DNA of 64,000 nt from Streptomyces rhizosphaerihabitans (GTDB lineage Bacteria; Actinomycetota; Actinomycetes; Streptomycetales; Streptomycetaceae): NCBI RefSeq assembly GCF_025399795.1, contig NZ_JAODTZ010000029.1, positions 1 to 64,000 on the forward strand, in the 5' to 3' direction. Below the pieces are notes generated by a model, which was not told where the DNA came from, made no database searches, and saw only the letters and a list, made by a program, of their open reading frames with translations. Shown one piece after another: positions 7,066 through 15,803 of this stretch. Position numbers and translations under genes: made by a program. Numbering within the stretch: position 1 is the first letter of the stretch; the number at the start of each line of letters is the position of its first letter.

Positions 7066-7581
7066 ATGAGCTTGTCTCCCGTGCGCGAGAACCTCAGCTA
7101 CGAAGGGTTCGGCGTCGCCGTACGCGAACTCGCCCAGACCATCGCGGACGACGGGTACGAGCCCGACATCGTGCTCTCCATCGCCCGTGGCGGCGTGTTC
7201 GTCGCGGGTGGGCTCGCCTACGCCCTCGACTGCAAGAACATCCATCTGGTGAACGTCGAGTTCTATACGGGGGTGGGGACGACGCTGGAGATGCCGGTCA
7301 TGCTGGCTCCCGTCCCCAACGCGATCGACTTCTCCGACAAGAAGGTCCTGATCACGGACGACGTCGCCGACACGGGCAAGACGCTCAAGCTCGTGCACGA
7401 CTTCTGCGTCGACGCCGTCGCCGAGGTCCGCAGCGCCGTGATCTACGAGAAGAGCCAGTCGCTCGTGAAGTGCGAGTACGTCTGGAAGCGGACCGATGAG
7501 TGGATCAACTTCCCCTGGAGCGTGCTGCCTCCGGTGCGTAAGTCGGGGGAGCCGATCACTCCATCGAGGGAAGCCCTCTGA
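7066..7581 (+). CDS. Phosphoribosyltransferase family protein
   Basis: A 171-residue type I phosphoribosyltransferase. The PRPP-binding loop VLITDDVADTGKT is at about residues 104-116, and the flexible-loop region precedes it (SIARGGVFVAGGLAYAL near residues 39-55). The base specificity is not evident; relatives are annotated as hypoxanthine or xanthine-guanine phosphoribosyltransferases. It starts four bases after dcd and probably shares its promoter, which fits a purine or pyrimidine salvage role. Confidence 0.9.
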   Translation: MSLSPVRENLSYEGFGVAVRELAQTIADDGYEPDIVLSIARGGVFVAGGLAYALDCKNIHLVNVEFYTGVGTTLEMPVMLAPVPNAIDFSDKKVLITDDVADTGKTLKLVHDFCVDAVAEVRSAVIYEKSQSLVKCEYVWKRTDEWINFPWSVLPPVRKSGEPITPSREAL

Positions 7582-7666
7582 CCTGCGGCTGGGCCGTGCG
7601 GCCTCGGCGCGCCCCGGGGGGCGGGGTGGTTGCTGAGCTGTACCCACGTGCTGCTTTGATCAGGGC

Positions 7667-7972
7667 GTGAGGCGTACTGATGATGTGACTGGCGGTAGAG
7701 CGGGACCGGGGAGCCTGGCCGTCGTTCTCGGCGGTGCTTCCGTCGTGTGCTGGTTCTGCTGCCCCTTCTGGATGATTGTGTGGCCGCTCGCCCTGCCCAT
7801 CGGGCTCACAGGCGTTGTCCGGGGATTCATCGAGTGCCGAGCCGCCTCCCGGCAAGGCGTCAGCCGTGCCCAGCCCCTGACCGGTTTGGCGCTCGCGACG
7901 GTAGGGACGGCGGCGGCAGTCGCGTACATGATCTTTTTGTTCACGCATCCGGACCTGCCGATCCAGGAGTAG
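7667..7972 (+). CDS. Small DUF4190-like membrane protein
   Basis: A 101-residue protein with two membrane segments (about residues 15-48 and 70-92) separated by a short loop containing RGFIECRAAS. The two-helix pattern with a glycine-rich first helix resembles the DUF4190 group of small actinobacterial membrane proteins. The family call is tentative. Start GTG 7667. It lies between the phosphoribosyltransferase and a strong terminator at 8050. Confidence 0.65.
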   Translation: MRRTDDVTGGRAGPGSLAVVLGGASVVCWFCCPFWMIVWPLALPIGLTGVVRGFIECRAASRQGVSRAQPLTGLALATVGTAAAVAYMIFLFTHPDLPIQE

Positions 7973-8049
7973 GCCGGTGGAGTCACACCCACCGAGTCGA
8001 GTCGTGGCAGGTCGCCGGCCCGCGAGAACTGCGGGGACGCGGGAACCGC

Positions 8050-8085
8050 GAGAGGGCCCCCGGCTTGGTGCCGGGGGCCCCTCTC
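8050..8085. terminator. Bidirectional hairpin terminator
   Basis: A near-perfect stem of about 14 bp, GAGAGGGCCCCCGG with its complement CCGGGGGCCCCTCTC, encloses the loop CTTGGTG. It lies between two convergent genes ending at 7972 and 8146 and can serve both. There is no long T-run, as is usual in Streptomyces. Confidence 0.75.
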
Positions 8086-8145
8086 GTTCGTATGTCTGTG
8101 CGTCTGTATGGGCCGTCCCGTGGTGTGCGGGGAACGCGGAGGCCG

Positions 8146-9189
8146 CTAGAACGTGCCCAGCTTGATGATCGACAGGATGGCGATCAGCTGAATGGATGAC
8201 GAGGCGAGGGCCTTGGGCCACGGGAGGTCGTGGGACTTGCCGACCATCAGGGTCAGCAGGGCGCCCGCGGCGACCCAGGTGATCCAGCCCAGGAGCTTGA
8301 CGAAGGACGCGTCGCCGCCGAAGAACATCGCGACGAGCAGCCGCGGGGTGTCCGTGATGGACATGATCAGCATGGACAGGCCGACCGTGGGCTGCCAGGC
8401 GCCGTCGCCGCCGAGCTGGCGGGCCAGCGTGTGGGTGACCACGCCCAGGACGAACGTGCTGAGGACGAGGGCGACGGCGGTCGTCAGGACGATCGGGACG
8501 GCGTTCGAGAGGGTCGCACTGATGGCGTCCTGGCGGGCGCCGTCGAAGCCGAAGACCGCCAGCAGGCCGTAGAGGAACGTCACGATCAGGGCCGGGGCCC
8601 ACATCGTGTAGTCGCGCATCTGGAGGAAGGTCCGGTTAGGGGCCGTCACTATGCCCTTGAGCAGGTCCTTCCAGTGCAGCCGGGGGCCGACCGGCGGAGC
8701 GGCCGCCTGGCCCGCGCGGTAGGTCTCGCCCTGGTTGTACGGGTCCTCGCCGATCGAGAAGGCCTGGGTGTGGCCGGGGCTGTTCGCGGCGTACGGGTCC
8801 GGGCCCTGCTGAGGGTGACCGTCGCCGAAGTACTCCGGCTCGCCCTGTCCGCCGCCGTGTCCGCCACCCTGGGGCCAGCCGCCCTGCTGTCCGCCGCGGT
8901 AGGGCTGACCGCCCTGCTGTCCGCCGTACGGCTGCTGTCCTCCGTACTGCGGCGGCGCGGGCGGATAGCCGTACGGCTGTTGCCCGCCTCCCTGGGAGGG
9001 CTGCTGCCCGCGTCCCTGGGGGGCCTGTCCGTACGACGGTTGTTGTTGCGGTCGCGCTTGCGGGGCACGGTTGTCACGGCCGCCGCGTCCGATCCTGAAT
9101 CCAGCCACGTTATCGAACGTACCTGGTCCCGAAGAGTGACGTGCCCGGCCCGGGGCGACGGGCCCGCCATCGGTGCCGAGCTGTGACAT
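8146..9189 (-). CDS. Yip1 family membrane protein
   Basis: A 347-residue protein with a disordered Gly/Gln/Pro/Tyr-rich N-terminal half (repeats of YGGQQ and GGQQGG type, about residues 40-150) and a C-terminal Yip1 domain with five membrane segments (about 190-345). The domain begins after LHWKDLLKGIVTAPNRTF. Bacterial Yip1 proteins are of unknown role. The first ATG is at 9189; a GTG at about 9108 opening with VAGFRIGRGG may be the true start, since that motif looks like a conserved N-terminus. It marks the left border of the tail module. Confidence 0.8.
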   Translation of the reverse strand: MSQLGTDGGPVAPGRARHSSGPGTFDNVAGFRIGRGGRDNRAPQARPQQQPSYGQAPQGRGQQPSQGGGQQPYGYPPAPPQYGGQQPYGGQQGGQPYRGGQQGGWPQGGGHGGGQGEPEYFGDGHPQQGPDPYAANSPGHTQAFSIGEDPYNQGETYRAGQAAAPPVGPRLHWKDLLKGIVTAPNRTFLQMRDYTMWAPALIVTFLYGLLAVFGFDGARQDAISATLSNAVPIVLTTAVALVLSTFVLGVVTHTLARQLGGDGAWQPTVGLSMLIMSITDTPRLLVAMFFGGDASFVKLLGWITWVAAGALLTLMVGKSHDLPWPKALASSSIQLIAILSIIKLGTF

Positions 9190-9358
9190 CCCCTAAGGGG
9201 TTGTCAGGGGGCGTCAGGGTGGTCGTGCCTGTTGTGCCCCAGGGGCGGTCGGGTGGCGGTGAGCCGAAGACACGGGCCGTGGGGACGGGGGATCCGCAGG
9301 CGGGTGCGGGGTCCATGGCCCATGTCTTCCACCCGTGGGTCATCCGGGGTCACCGGAG

Positions 9359-9613
9359 TCATCTGTGGGTGGTTTCCCACAGGGTCACAGCCAGTGCGGT
9401 GCAGGAGGTCACCGCTGCCAGGGACGGGAGTGGCCAGCGGGCGCGTTCGAGGGCGTCCAGGCGGTCCTCGTGTTCGCTGAGCATCTTGTCGGTCTGGTCG
9501 ACGCGCTGGAGGAGCAGGGCGAGGTCGCCCTGGGTGGTGGCGAAGCCGACATCGACCGAGCGGCGCAGGCGTTCCAGCTCCAGGGCGACTCCTTCCGCTT
9601 CGCGTGTCGTCAC
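9359..9613 (-). CDS. Coiled-coil protein with one C-terminal membrane segment (phage lysis or tail module)
   Basis: An 84-residue protein: residues about 8-58 form heptads (LELERLRRSVDVGF, LLLQRVDQTDKMLSEHEDRLDALERA), followed by one membrane helix at about 62-80. The shape matches small phage lysis accessory proteins, but the sequence names no family. GTG 9613 overlaps the stop of the holin-like gene in GTGA, so translation is coupled. It is the last gene of the minus-strand tail operon. Confidence 0.65.
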   Translation of the reverse strand: MTTREAEGVALELERLRRSVDVGFATTQGDLALLLQRVDQTDKMLSEHEDRLDALERARWPLPSLAAVTSCTALAVTLWETTHR

Positions 9614-9816
9614 GTACGGCCCTCCTTGCGCAGCCAGGAGGGCAGGAGACGTTCTACCTCCGGCAGGGCCATGACGCGGGTGAGCGCGGCGGCGATCGCC
9701 ACCACACCCGCGACGGCGGGCGCGTTCCTGGCCGACGGCTCCCCGGCGAGCAGAGGGAGGAGCGCGACCACGGTCTGCAAAGACGTCCGGAGCGTGCGGC
9801 GGGTCGAGTCGCTCAT
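9610..9816 (-). CDS. Holin-like protein
   Basis: A 68-residue protein with two weak membrane helices (about 12-24 and 30-48) and a basic C-terminus LLPSWLRKEGRT, the size and layout of phage holins. It lies directly downstream of the amidase, overlapping its stop in ATGA, so amidase and holin form a phage lysis cassette. Holins open the membrane so that the amidase can reach peptidoglycan and release particles. The assignment rests on size, topology and position. Confidence 0.7.
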   Translation of the reverse strand: MSDSTRRTLRTSLQTVVALLPLLAGEPSARNAPAVAGVVAIAAALTRVMALPEVERLLPSWLRKEGRT

Positions 9817-10682
9817 CGGACGGCCCCCTCGGCCGTACGCGGTACCCGCAGCAGGTCCCAGCTCGTGCGCCCGGGGACGCCGTCGGCGGCCGGGCCGCGG
9901 TAGCCGAGTGCCAGCTGCCAGGCGGCGTACGAACGGACGTCCGCCGCGCCCCAGACCGGGCCGGGGCCGACGGTGTAGAGGCCGCAGCCCTCGGCGACGA
10001 GGCGCCGGCCGATCGCCGTGATCAGTGGGCCGCGGCGGCCGGGGACGAAGTAGGCGGCGCCGGGGAAGGGCTCGTACGACGCCGGGCCGGGGGCCGGCCG
10101 GAGGCCGAGGCGGGCGTCGATCCTGGTGCGCATGCCCGGCATGGAGAAGGACGGGTCGATCTTGCGCCGCGTCCACTCCTTGTGGCCGATCACGCTCGCA
10201 GCGCTCCAGCCGTGGGCGCGGCACAGGGCGGTCGACAGGCGTTCGGCGGCGTCGAGCTGGGCCGTCGGGTACGGGTCGCGGCCGGTGCCGAGATTCTCGA
10301 TTTCGAAGCCGTAGAAGTGGGCGTTGCCGTCGACGGCGTCCGGGCCCGGGGCGGGCGGCGGGGTCTTCTCGGCGATCACGGCGGACAGCACGGCGGTGGA
10401 GCCGGAACCGGCGTGGTTGGTACGGCCGTAGCCCACCAGGTGTACGTCTCCGTCCTTGGTGATCAGGCCGGTGCAGAGCGGGCCGGGCAGGGCCGCGGTG
10501 CCGTCGAGGCAGAGGCGGAGGCTGTCCGAGCCGGCGGTGTGGTGGAGCATCACGCCGTTGACGGGGCCCCAGGGGCCCTTGTGGTCGCGGTTGTGCGTCC
10601 GCCAGGCGCCGTGCTCGCGGACGGCGACGCCCTCGGCGCGCAGAGCGCGCACGAGGGCGTCCGGGGTGAGGGGAGTGGCCAT
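9813..10682 (-). CDS. N-acetylmuramoyl-L-alanine amidase (endolysin)
   Basis: Cleaves the amide bond between muramic acid and the stem peptide of peptidoglycan. Residues about 25-190 form an amidase_2/PGRP domain: the zinc ligand region MLHHTAG has histidines 47-48, FYGFEIENLG lies mid-domain, and GHKEWTRRKIDP near residues 164-175 carries the second histidine ligand and catalytic lysine. Residues about 200-280 look like a C-terminal cell-wall binding unit (GRTSWDLLRVPR end). There is no signal peptide, so it depends on the adjacent holin for export. Position at the end of the tail operon makes it the lysis enzyme of the particle. Confidence 0.88.
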   Translation of the reverse strand: MATPLTPDALVRALRAEGVAVREHGAWRTHNRDHKGPWGPVNGVMLHHTAGSDSLRLCLDGTAALPGPLCTGLITKDGDVHLVGYGRTNHAGSGSTAVLSAVIAEKTPPPAPGPDAVDGNAHFYGFEIENLGTGRDPYPTAQLDAAERLSTALCRAHGWSAASVIGHKEWTRRKIDPSFSMPGMRTRIDARLGLRPAPGPASYEPFPGAAYFVPGRRGPLITAIGRRLVAEGCGLYTVGPGPVWGAADVRSYAAWQLALGYRGPAADGVPGRTSWDLLRVPRTAEGAVR

Positions 10683-10689
10683 GGCGTCC

Positions 10690-11331
10690 TCAGGTGACGG
10701 GGGTGACGGTCACGAATCGGTTGGTGAAGGTCGCGGTGCTGGTGGTGGCGGCCGACTTGTAGGCGAGGGTGGCGGTGTACGAGCTGTTCACCGTCAGGCC
10801 GGTCACCTGGAACTGGGTGGTGGCGGAGCACAGGTTGGTGCCGTAGGAGACCGCCGCCCGGGTGTCCGCGGCGGCGAGCGTGACGGTCGTGCCGAGGCGG
10901 ATGTTGGCGGAGACATAGGCGGCCGTCGCCGCGCTGCTGTTGATCCGGGCGCCCACCGTGACCAGGACCGAGCCGGAGGCCGGGGTGGTGAAGGTGACCG
11001 CGGTCGGGTCGCCGGTGGAGCCGGTGAGGGTCTCCACGTACGACGCCGAGGTGGTCGTGCCGGTGGTGGTGTTGGCCTTGTGGACCGGGCCGGGTGCCAG
11101 CTGCGCCCAGGCGCTGCCCGTGTGGTACCAGAACTGCTTGGGCGTGCTGAGCCAGACGAACATGCCGGCCACCGGGGACGTCACCTTCGCGTCGCGGGTG
11201 GCGGCGTCGGCGAACCGCAGTACGGTCCGGCCGTCGACGGCCTCGGCGAGGGACTGGATGTGCTGCGGGACGTTCGCCGCGTCGGCGGGCTGCGGGTAGG
11301 GGAGACTGCCGAGCGGGGTGAGCAGGGCCAT
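10690..11331 (-). CDS. Tail fibre / receptor-binding-like protein
   Basis: A 213-residue protein. Residues 1-45 (LLTPLGSLPYPQPADAANVP) and the segment VWLSTPKQFWYHTGSAWAQL around 58-77 are patterns found at the start of actinophage tail-fibre proteins. The rest is a Thr/Ala/Ser-rich beta-structured domain (about 90-213) suited to receptor binding. It follows the tail-tip genes and precedes lysis, the usual place for host-recognition proteins in siphophage tails. In a tailocin this protein would set the target range. The target cannot be read from the sequence. Confidence 0.7.
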   Translation of the reverse strand: MALLTPLGSLPYPQPADAANVPQHIQSLAEAVDGRTVLRFADAATRDAKVTSPVAGMFVWLSTPKQFWYHTGSAWAQLAPGPVHKANTTTGTTTSASYVETLTGSTGDPTAVTFTTPASGSVLVTVGARINSSAATAAYVSANIRLGTTVTLAAADTRAAVSYGTNLCSATTQFQVTGLTVNSSYTATLAYKSAATTSTATFTNRFVTVTPVT

Positions 11332-11367
11332 GACGGCTTCCTCCTTGGAGCGTACGGGCGGGGGCGG

Positions 11368-11571
11368 TCAGGTACCGAAGGGCGGCGGGAGCGTGTCGGA
11401 CGGGCTGCCGCCGTCACCCGAGCGTGCGGTGGCGCTGTCCACGGGCACGGGGGTGGCGGTGTTGCCGTCCTGTGCGGGGTCGTCCGATGCGGGGTCGTCC
11501 TGTGCGGAGTCGTCCGGCGCGAGTACGGCCGTGCCGTCGTCCTCGGCGCCCGGCGTGGGCTGGTCGTTCAT
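11368..11571 (-). CDS. Small acidic tail-module protein
   Basis: A 67-residue Asp/Pro/Thr-rich protein (DDSAQDDPASDDPAQDG), probably disordered. The ATG at 11571 overlaps the stop of the large tail-tip gene in ATGA, so it is translated by coupling. A linker or chaperone role for the adjacent fibre is possible. No family is recognised. Confidence 0.55.
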   Translation of the reverse strand: MNDQPTPGAEDDGTAVLAPDDSAQDDPASDDPAQDGNTATPVPVDSATARSGDGGSPSDTLPPPFGT

Positions 11572-13952
11572 GCGGCGCCTCCTGGCGGCTGGAGCAGTTC
11601 GCGGTAGCTGAGCCTGCTCTGCGTGAGGTCGTCCAGGGTCGGGAACTGCGCGGCGACCAGGGCGTAGCTGCGCCGGGTGCCGTACTGCGGGTCCACCGGA
11701 GCATCGGGCGTGAGGCCGGTGTCCAGGGGGACGCCGTTGTAGGAGGTGCCGCGCAGGGTCAGCGTCTGCTGGGGCACCGAGCCCGCCTGGCAGGTGGTGC
11801 GGATGCCTACCACCCAGGCGAGGGTGTCCAGGGCGGCGCCGGTGGTGTCCATCACGCGTACGACGTCGCCGAGCTGGACGCGCGGGTCGTGCAGGACGTC
11901 CACCTCGCCGAGCACGGGGACCGGGTAGCGGCCGGCGTCGAGCATGGCGTGGGAGAGGTCGGAGGCCACCTGCCGCTGCTGCACCCAGTCGGTCGCGGGC
12001 GCCTGGTAGACCTGCCTGCCGTAGTAGGACTGGCTGGTGGTGTTGTACCAGGCGTACCAGCGCTGCGCCGGGTCCGCGGCCCGCTTCTGCGGCACGATCT
12101 GCACGGACGGCTTGCCGTCCTTGGTGACCGTCCACACGCTCGCCGTGCCCTGGTTGACGAACCGGACGATGTAGTTCGGCCCGTCGCGCCGGGAACTGAC
12201 CGTCACGCCGCCCTTGACCGACGTACCGCCCGTGGCCGCGCTGCCGAAGCGGACCTTGTGCCCGGTCGTCGTGGCCGCGTCGTCCTCGATCTGCGGGGGG
12301 CCGACGTCCAGCTCGTCCTCGGCCATGGCGTACGCCACCTCCACCGCCGTGCCGGGTCTGATCTCCCGTACGGCCGTGTCGGTCGTCGTGTCGCCGTTGG
12401 CGGCGCGGACGCCGGTGTAGTCCTGGTACACCTGCTCGCAGTGGTTGCGGCAGGCGTCGATCTCCTCGGCGACGGTGAGCGCGGCGATGTCCCGCCGGGT
12501 CGTGACGGTGACGTCCGGCTGGGCCGGCACCTTCTGGAACCGGCCGGGGCCGCGCCAGCGGAAGACGCCCTGCTCGTCGAACTCGGCCGTGGACATCGTG
12601 GCCCGGGCGATCTCGGTGATCACCTCCCACTGGGAGCCGGAGACCTTCGGCACGTCGAACAGTGGGACCGTGACGTCGTCCAGCTCGGCGCCCTTGGTCC
12701 AGCGGCCCCGCTGCTCCCACTCGTCGGCGGTGTAGGAGGAGAGGTCGGGCCACACGTTGTCGGTGACCTGGACGCACTCGACGGCCACGTCCGTCGTCAG
12801 GTCGATCCGGTAGAGCTCCGACGGCGGCTGGTAGGCGGGCGTGGTGTTGAAGGTGGCGGGGCCGAGCGCGAGGAACTCCCCGTCGGGAGCGGTCAGCCGC
12901 GGGACCACGGTCGCCGGTGTGGTGGAGGACGTCGTCCCGGCTCTCGTGTCCACGGTGAAGCCCAGGTGCCAGGCGCCCTTGAGGGACGCCAGCTTCGGCA
13001 GCGTCCAGACATAGACCTGCCCGCCGCCGCTGCCGCCCACCGTGCCGGAGGTGATCTTCACGGTGCCGGCGGTGAAGTCGACGTTCAGGGCGTAGTTGCC
13101 GTAGGCGCCCGCGCTGCGGTCGAAGACGAGTTTCAGCTCCAGGGCGCTGCCCATGGCACGGGCCGAGTTGGCGTACAGCTCGGCCTGGAAGACCTTGCCG
13201 GCCACGACGAACCGGGACCGCGGCATCCAGGACACCGACAGCCCCGCGGCGGTCGGCATCAGGGCCATTTCGTGCGGCGCGCCGTCCCGGATCCAGGAGT
13301 ACGACGCCGGGGCGGGCAGCGTCTCCGGCTGGCCGTGGGTCGCGTCGAAGCCGCCGTGCAGGGAGGCGTACAGCGCGGTGAACGGTGCCGTGACGTCCGT
13401 GGCGGCCGCGGGGGCGCGGGGCGGCGGGCAGGTGTGGATGCCGCCCTGGCGCAGCAGTTCGTCCACGCACCAGGTGGCGCTCGCCACCGGCAGTGCGTAC
13501 AGCAGGCCGTGGTACGGCCGGGGCAGCTGGGCCGGGCCGCGCAGCCGCTCGGCGCCGTCCAGCGCCTGGACGGTCACGGTGTCCGTGCCGGAGGCCGCGG
13601 TGCGGGAGCGGACGGTGCCGCGGAAGGCGGGCAGGGTCGCGCCGAGCAGGCCCGTCTCGTGCACGACGGACTGGCCGGGGCGTACGGCGTCGCCGGTGGT
13701 ACGACCGGCCCACGCCGAGTACAGCTGCGGCGCGGGCGTCCCGCTCGCGCCGCCGAGCTGCAGTTCCAGCTGGGCGGAGGCGCTGCCGGAGACGGCGCGC
13801 AGCGCCTCGGGCAGGTCGGTGCTGTAGGCCCGCTCGACCTTCCAGGACTGCACCTGGGTGCCGAGCTCCCGGCCGCCGCAGCGGGTGGCGTGCGCGGGGG
13901 TGCGGTCGGGGGCGGCGAGCGCGTCGTCCAGTGCCGGGTCAGAGCTGAGCAC
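11568..13952 (-). CDS. Minor tail protein (tail-tip / Tal-like)
   Basis: A 794-residue structural protein and the largest of the module. It begins SSDPALDDALA and has a beta-rich N-terminal part containing TGLLGATLPAFRGTVRSRT. A lectin-like middle (about 250-370, LKLVFDRSAGAYGNYALNVDF and WHLGFTVD) follows. The C-terminal half is of the kind found in siphophage tail-tip proteins, with a PQIEDD segment, a VDVLHDPRVQLGDVVRVMD strand, and a conserved ending near LTLRG. It would form the distal hub below the distal tail protein. GTG 13952 overlaps the previous gene by 14 bases. Family placement comes from order and architecture. Confidence 0.75.
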   Translation of the reverse strand: MLSSDPALDDALAAPDRTPAHATRCGGRELGTQVQSWKVERAYSTDLPEALRAVSGSASAQLELQLGGASGTPAPQLYSAWAGRTTGDAVRPGQSVVHETGLLGATLPAFRGTVRSRTAASGTDTVTVQALDGAERLRGPAQLPRPYHGLLYALPVASATWCVDELLRQGGIHTCPPPRAPAAATDVTAPFTALYASLHGGFDATHGQPETLPAPASYSWIRDGAPHEMALMPTAAGLSVSWMPRSRFVVAGKVFQAELYANSARAMGSALELKLVFDRSAGAYGNYALNVDFTAGTVKITSGTVGGSGGGQVYVWTLPKLASLKGAWHLGFTVDTRAGTTSSTTPATVVPRLTAPDGEFLALGPATFNTTPAYQPPSELYRIDLTTDVAVECVQVTDNVWPDLSSYTADEWEQRGRWTKGAELDDVTVPLFDVPKVSGSQWEVITEIARATMSTAEFDEQGVFRWRGPGRFQKVPAQPDVTVTTRRDIAALTVAEEIDACRNHCEQVYQDYTGVRAANGDTTTDTAVREIRPGTAVEVAYAMAEDELDVGPPQIEDDAATTTGHKVRFGSAATGGTSVKGGVTVSSRRDGPNYIVRFVNQGTASVWTVTKDGKPSVQIVPQKRAADPAQRWYAWYNTTSQSYYGRQVYQAPATDWVQQRQVASDLSHAMLDAGRYPVPVLGEVDVLHDPRVQLGDVVRVMDTTGAALDTLAWVVGIRTTCQAGSVPQQTLTLRGTSYNGVPLDTGLTPDAPVDPQYGTRRSYALVAAQFPTLDDLTQSRLSYRELLQPPGGAA

Positions 13953-14784
13953 CGCGCACCTCCACCAGGTCGAGGCCGACGTTCCGGTAGGGCAGCGGGG
14001 CGGCGGGCACGTCGGTGTAGGCGGTGACGCTCATGGCCGGGCAGCCGTCGCCGAGCGAGAACGCGGTCGTCGGCTCGCCGATGGTGAGGCAGGCGCCGGC
14101 GAGCCCGAAGAGGCCGGTGGCGCCCGGTCCGCCGAGCGGGGTGACGAAGGCGGCGCCGGCCGGGGCGGTCCCGGTGACGCCGCTGTCGTTCGCGGACGTG
14201 GAGGCGAGGTACGACCCGTCCACGGCCTTCCAGTCCAGCTGGGCGGTGGCGGTCGCCGGGTTCCAGTCGGCCGGCAGCAGCCACGACACCTGCATGCCGG
14301 GCATCACCGGCCATCCGGTCCAGACGCCGTGCCGCCAGCCGAGGCGGCTGGTCGCGTCCTGGAAGTCGGCGACGGCGGTGTCCGCGAGGGAGGGGCTGAC
14401 GGCGATCGTGCCCTGCACGGTGAACCAGTGGTCGGTCCCGCTGGACTGGGTGCTCTGCGCGGTCGCCTGGTACGGGTCGAGCAGGTTCACGGACGCCGGG
14501 TCGAGCAGGGCGAGCGGTCCGTACGAAGGCTGCGGACCGCCCTGGAACCCGGGCTCGTTGACCCGGCGGGCCAGGCGGGTGAGGTGCTGGGCGTCGGCCG
14601 GGGGCAGGGCGTCCCAGGACAGTTTGATACGGCGCACGGTGCGTGCCGTCGCGAGGGTGGTGATGTTCCCTTCGAGGGACTTGAACTCGGTGACGTTCAG
14701 ATCGGCGGTGCGGTCCCAGCTCTTCGCGGCCTGGGCGATCTCCCGCATGAATCCGGGCCGTCCGATCCACAGGTTCCTGGCCAT
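13939..14784 (-). CDS. Distal tail (Dit-like) protein
   Basis: A 281-residue protein starting MARNLWIGRPGFMREI and containing an N-terminal beta domain with FKSLEGNITTLATARTVR and KLSWDALPPADAQHL. Its size and its position directly after the tape measure and before the large tail-tip protein are those of distal tail proteins, which form the ring joining tube and tip. The C-terminal half (about 170-281) resembles a carbohydrate-binding jelly roll. I start at ATG 14784, ten bases beyond the tape measure stop; a longer open frame upstream is antisense-like shadow. Confidence 0.7.
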   Translation of the reverse strand: MARNLWIGRPGFMREIAQAAKSWDRTADLNVTEFKSLEGNITTLATARTVRRIKLSWDALPPADAQHLTRLARRVNEPGFQGGPQPSYGPLALLDPASVNLLDPYQATAQSTQSSGTDHWFTVQGTIAVSPSLADTAVADFQDATSRLGWRHGVWTGWPVMPGMQVSWLLPADWNPATATAQLDWKAVDGSYLASTSANDSGVTGTAPAGAAFVTPLGGPGATGLFGLAGACLTIGEPTTAFSLGDGCPAMSVTAYTDVPAAPLPYRNVGLDLVEVRGAQL

Positions 14785-14794
14785 GGTCTCTCCC

Positions 14795-15772
14795 TCACCT
14801 CCGGGCGAGCTGGCGCTGTCCGACGAGGACGGCGCGGGCGATGACTTGCGAGTCGACCTCGACGTGCACGGGCCGTTCGGAGAGCCTCTCGACGGCGGCG
14901 GCGAGCCGGTGCATCCCGCCGCCCGAGCCGAGTACCCGCTCCAGCTTCGACAGCGGGATGACGGCCTCGGGCTCGCCGGCCTCGGCGAGCAGCGCGAGGG
15001 TGCCGCCGCGGCGGGCGGGCACGACACCGCCCTGGGCGAGGGTGGGGATGTTGGGGAGCATCGGCAGATGGATGCCGAACTCCCGGCCGCCGAAGTGGGG
15101 CACCCAGTCGGGGATCTTGACGTGGATCCGGTTCAGGGCGCCGATCATGGCGTTGAGGCCGCCGATGTAGGCGCGGGGCAGCGCGGTGAAGGCGTTGATG
15201 ATGCCCTTCAGTACCGACTTGATGGGCCCCGCGTGGTTCTTGATCGCGCCGTAGATGGCGTTCCAGGCCCACTTCACGCCCTTGGCGAGGGCGGCGGAGA
15301 CCTTGTCCATGTTGATGAACTGGGAGATGAGCGGGGCGAGCAGGGCCATGATCAGCCCGAAGGCGTTGGCCTTCATGGCGGTGTTGAGGCCCTTCTGGGC
15401 GAGGCTCGCGCCCTTCAGTCCCGTACCGAACCCCTTCATCGAAGTCCCGCTCGTCGTCGCCTTCTTGCCGGCGTTGCCGACGGACGTCTCCACGGCGTCG
15501 GACTGGCGCTTGACGTCGCGCAGGGCGTTCTTGGCGCCTCCGGAGGAGGTCTTGAGGTGGTCGAGGGAGGTCTTGAACTTGTTCGTGGAGGCGACGGACG
15601 CGCCGAGCGCGCTCTGTGCCCCTCGTGAAGAGGACTTGATGGAATCGATGCTCTTCCCGCCCTGGGCCGCGGCACCGTGCAACTGACGGGCGGACGACGA
15701 CGCCTGGGCGGCGGCGTTGCGGAAGCGGGCGAGGGACTGGGTGGCCGTGGCCAGGCTGCTTGCGAGAGACAC
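14795..15772 (-). CDS. Tail tape measure protein (short)
   Basis: A 325-residue tape measure protein. The N-terminal 120 residues are a helical Ser/Ala/Lys-rich segment, then a hydrophobic helix pair (AFGLIMALLAPLISQFI about 137-153), then a globular end with PNIPTLAQGGVVPARRGGTLAL and GEPEAVIPLSKL, the signature of actinophage tape measures. Tape length sets tail length, so a 325-residue tape, against roughly 850 in lambda, implies an unusually short tail. It lies downstream of the frameshifting chaperone genes, as in siphophages. Confidence 0.8.
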   Translation of the reverse strand: MSLASSLATATQSLARFRNAAAQASSSARQLHGAAAQGGKSIDSIKSSSRGAQSALGASVASTNKFKTSLDHLKTSSGGAKNALRDVKRQSDAVETSVGNAGKKATTSGTSMKGFGTGLKGASLAQKGLNTAMKANAFGLIMALLAPLISQFINMDKVSAALAKGVKWAWNAIYGAIKNHAGPIKSVLKGIINAFTALPRAYIGGLNAMIGALNRIHVKIPDWVPHFGGREFGIHLPMLPNIPTLAQGGVVPARRGGTLALLAEAGEPEAVIPLSKLERVLGSGGGMHRLAAAVERLSERPVHVEVDSQVIARAVLVGQRQLARR

Positions 15773-15803
15773 GGGGGTTCCTTCCTCCTGGGCCGGTCGG
15801 CGA

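Noticed and set aside
11368..13713. A long alternative minus-strand frame across the tail-tip gene
   Set aside because: Only its last 67 codons (the small acidic protein) are plausible; the rest is Arg-rich shadow of the 794-residue tail protein.
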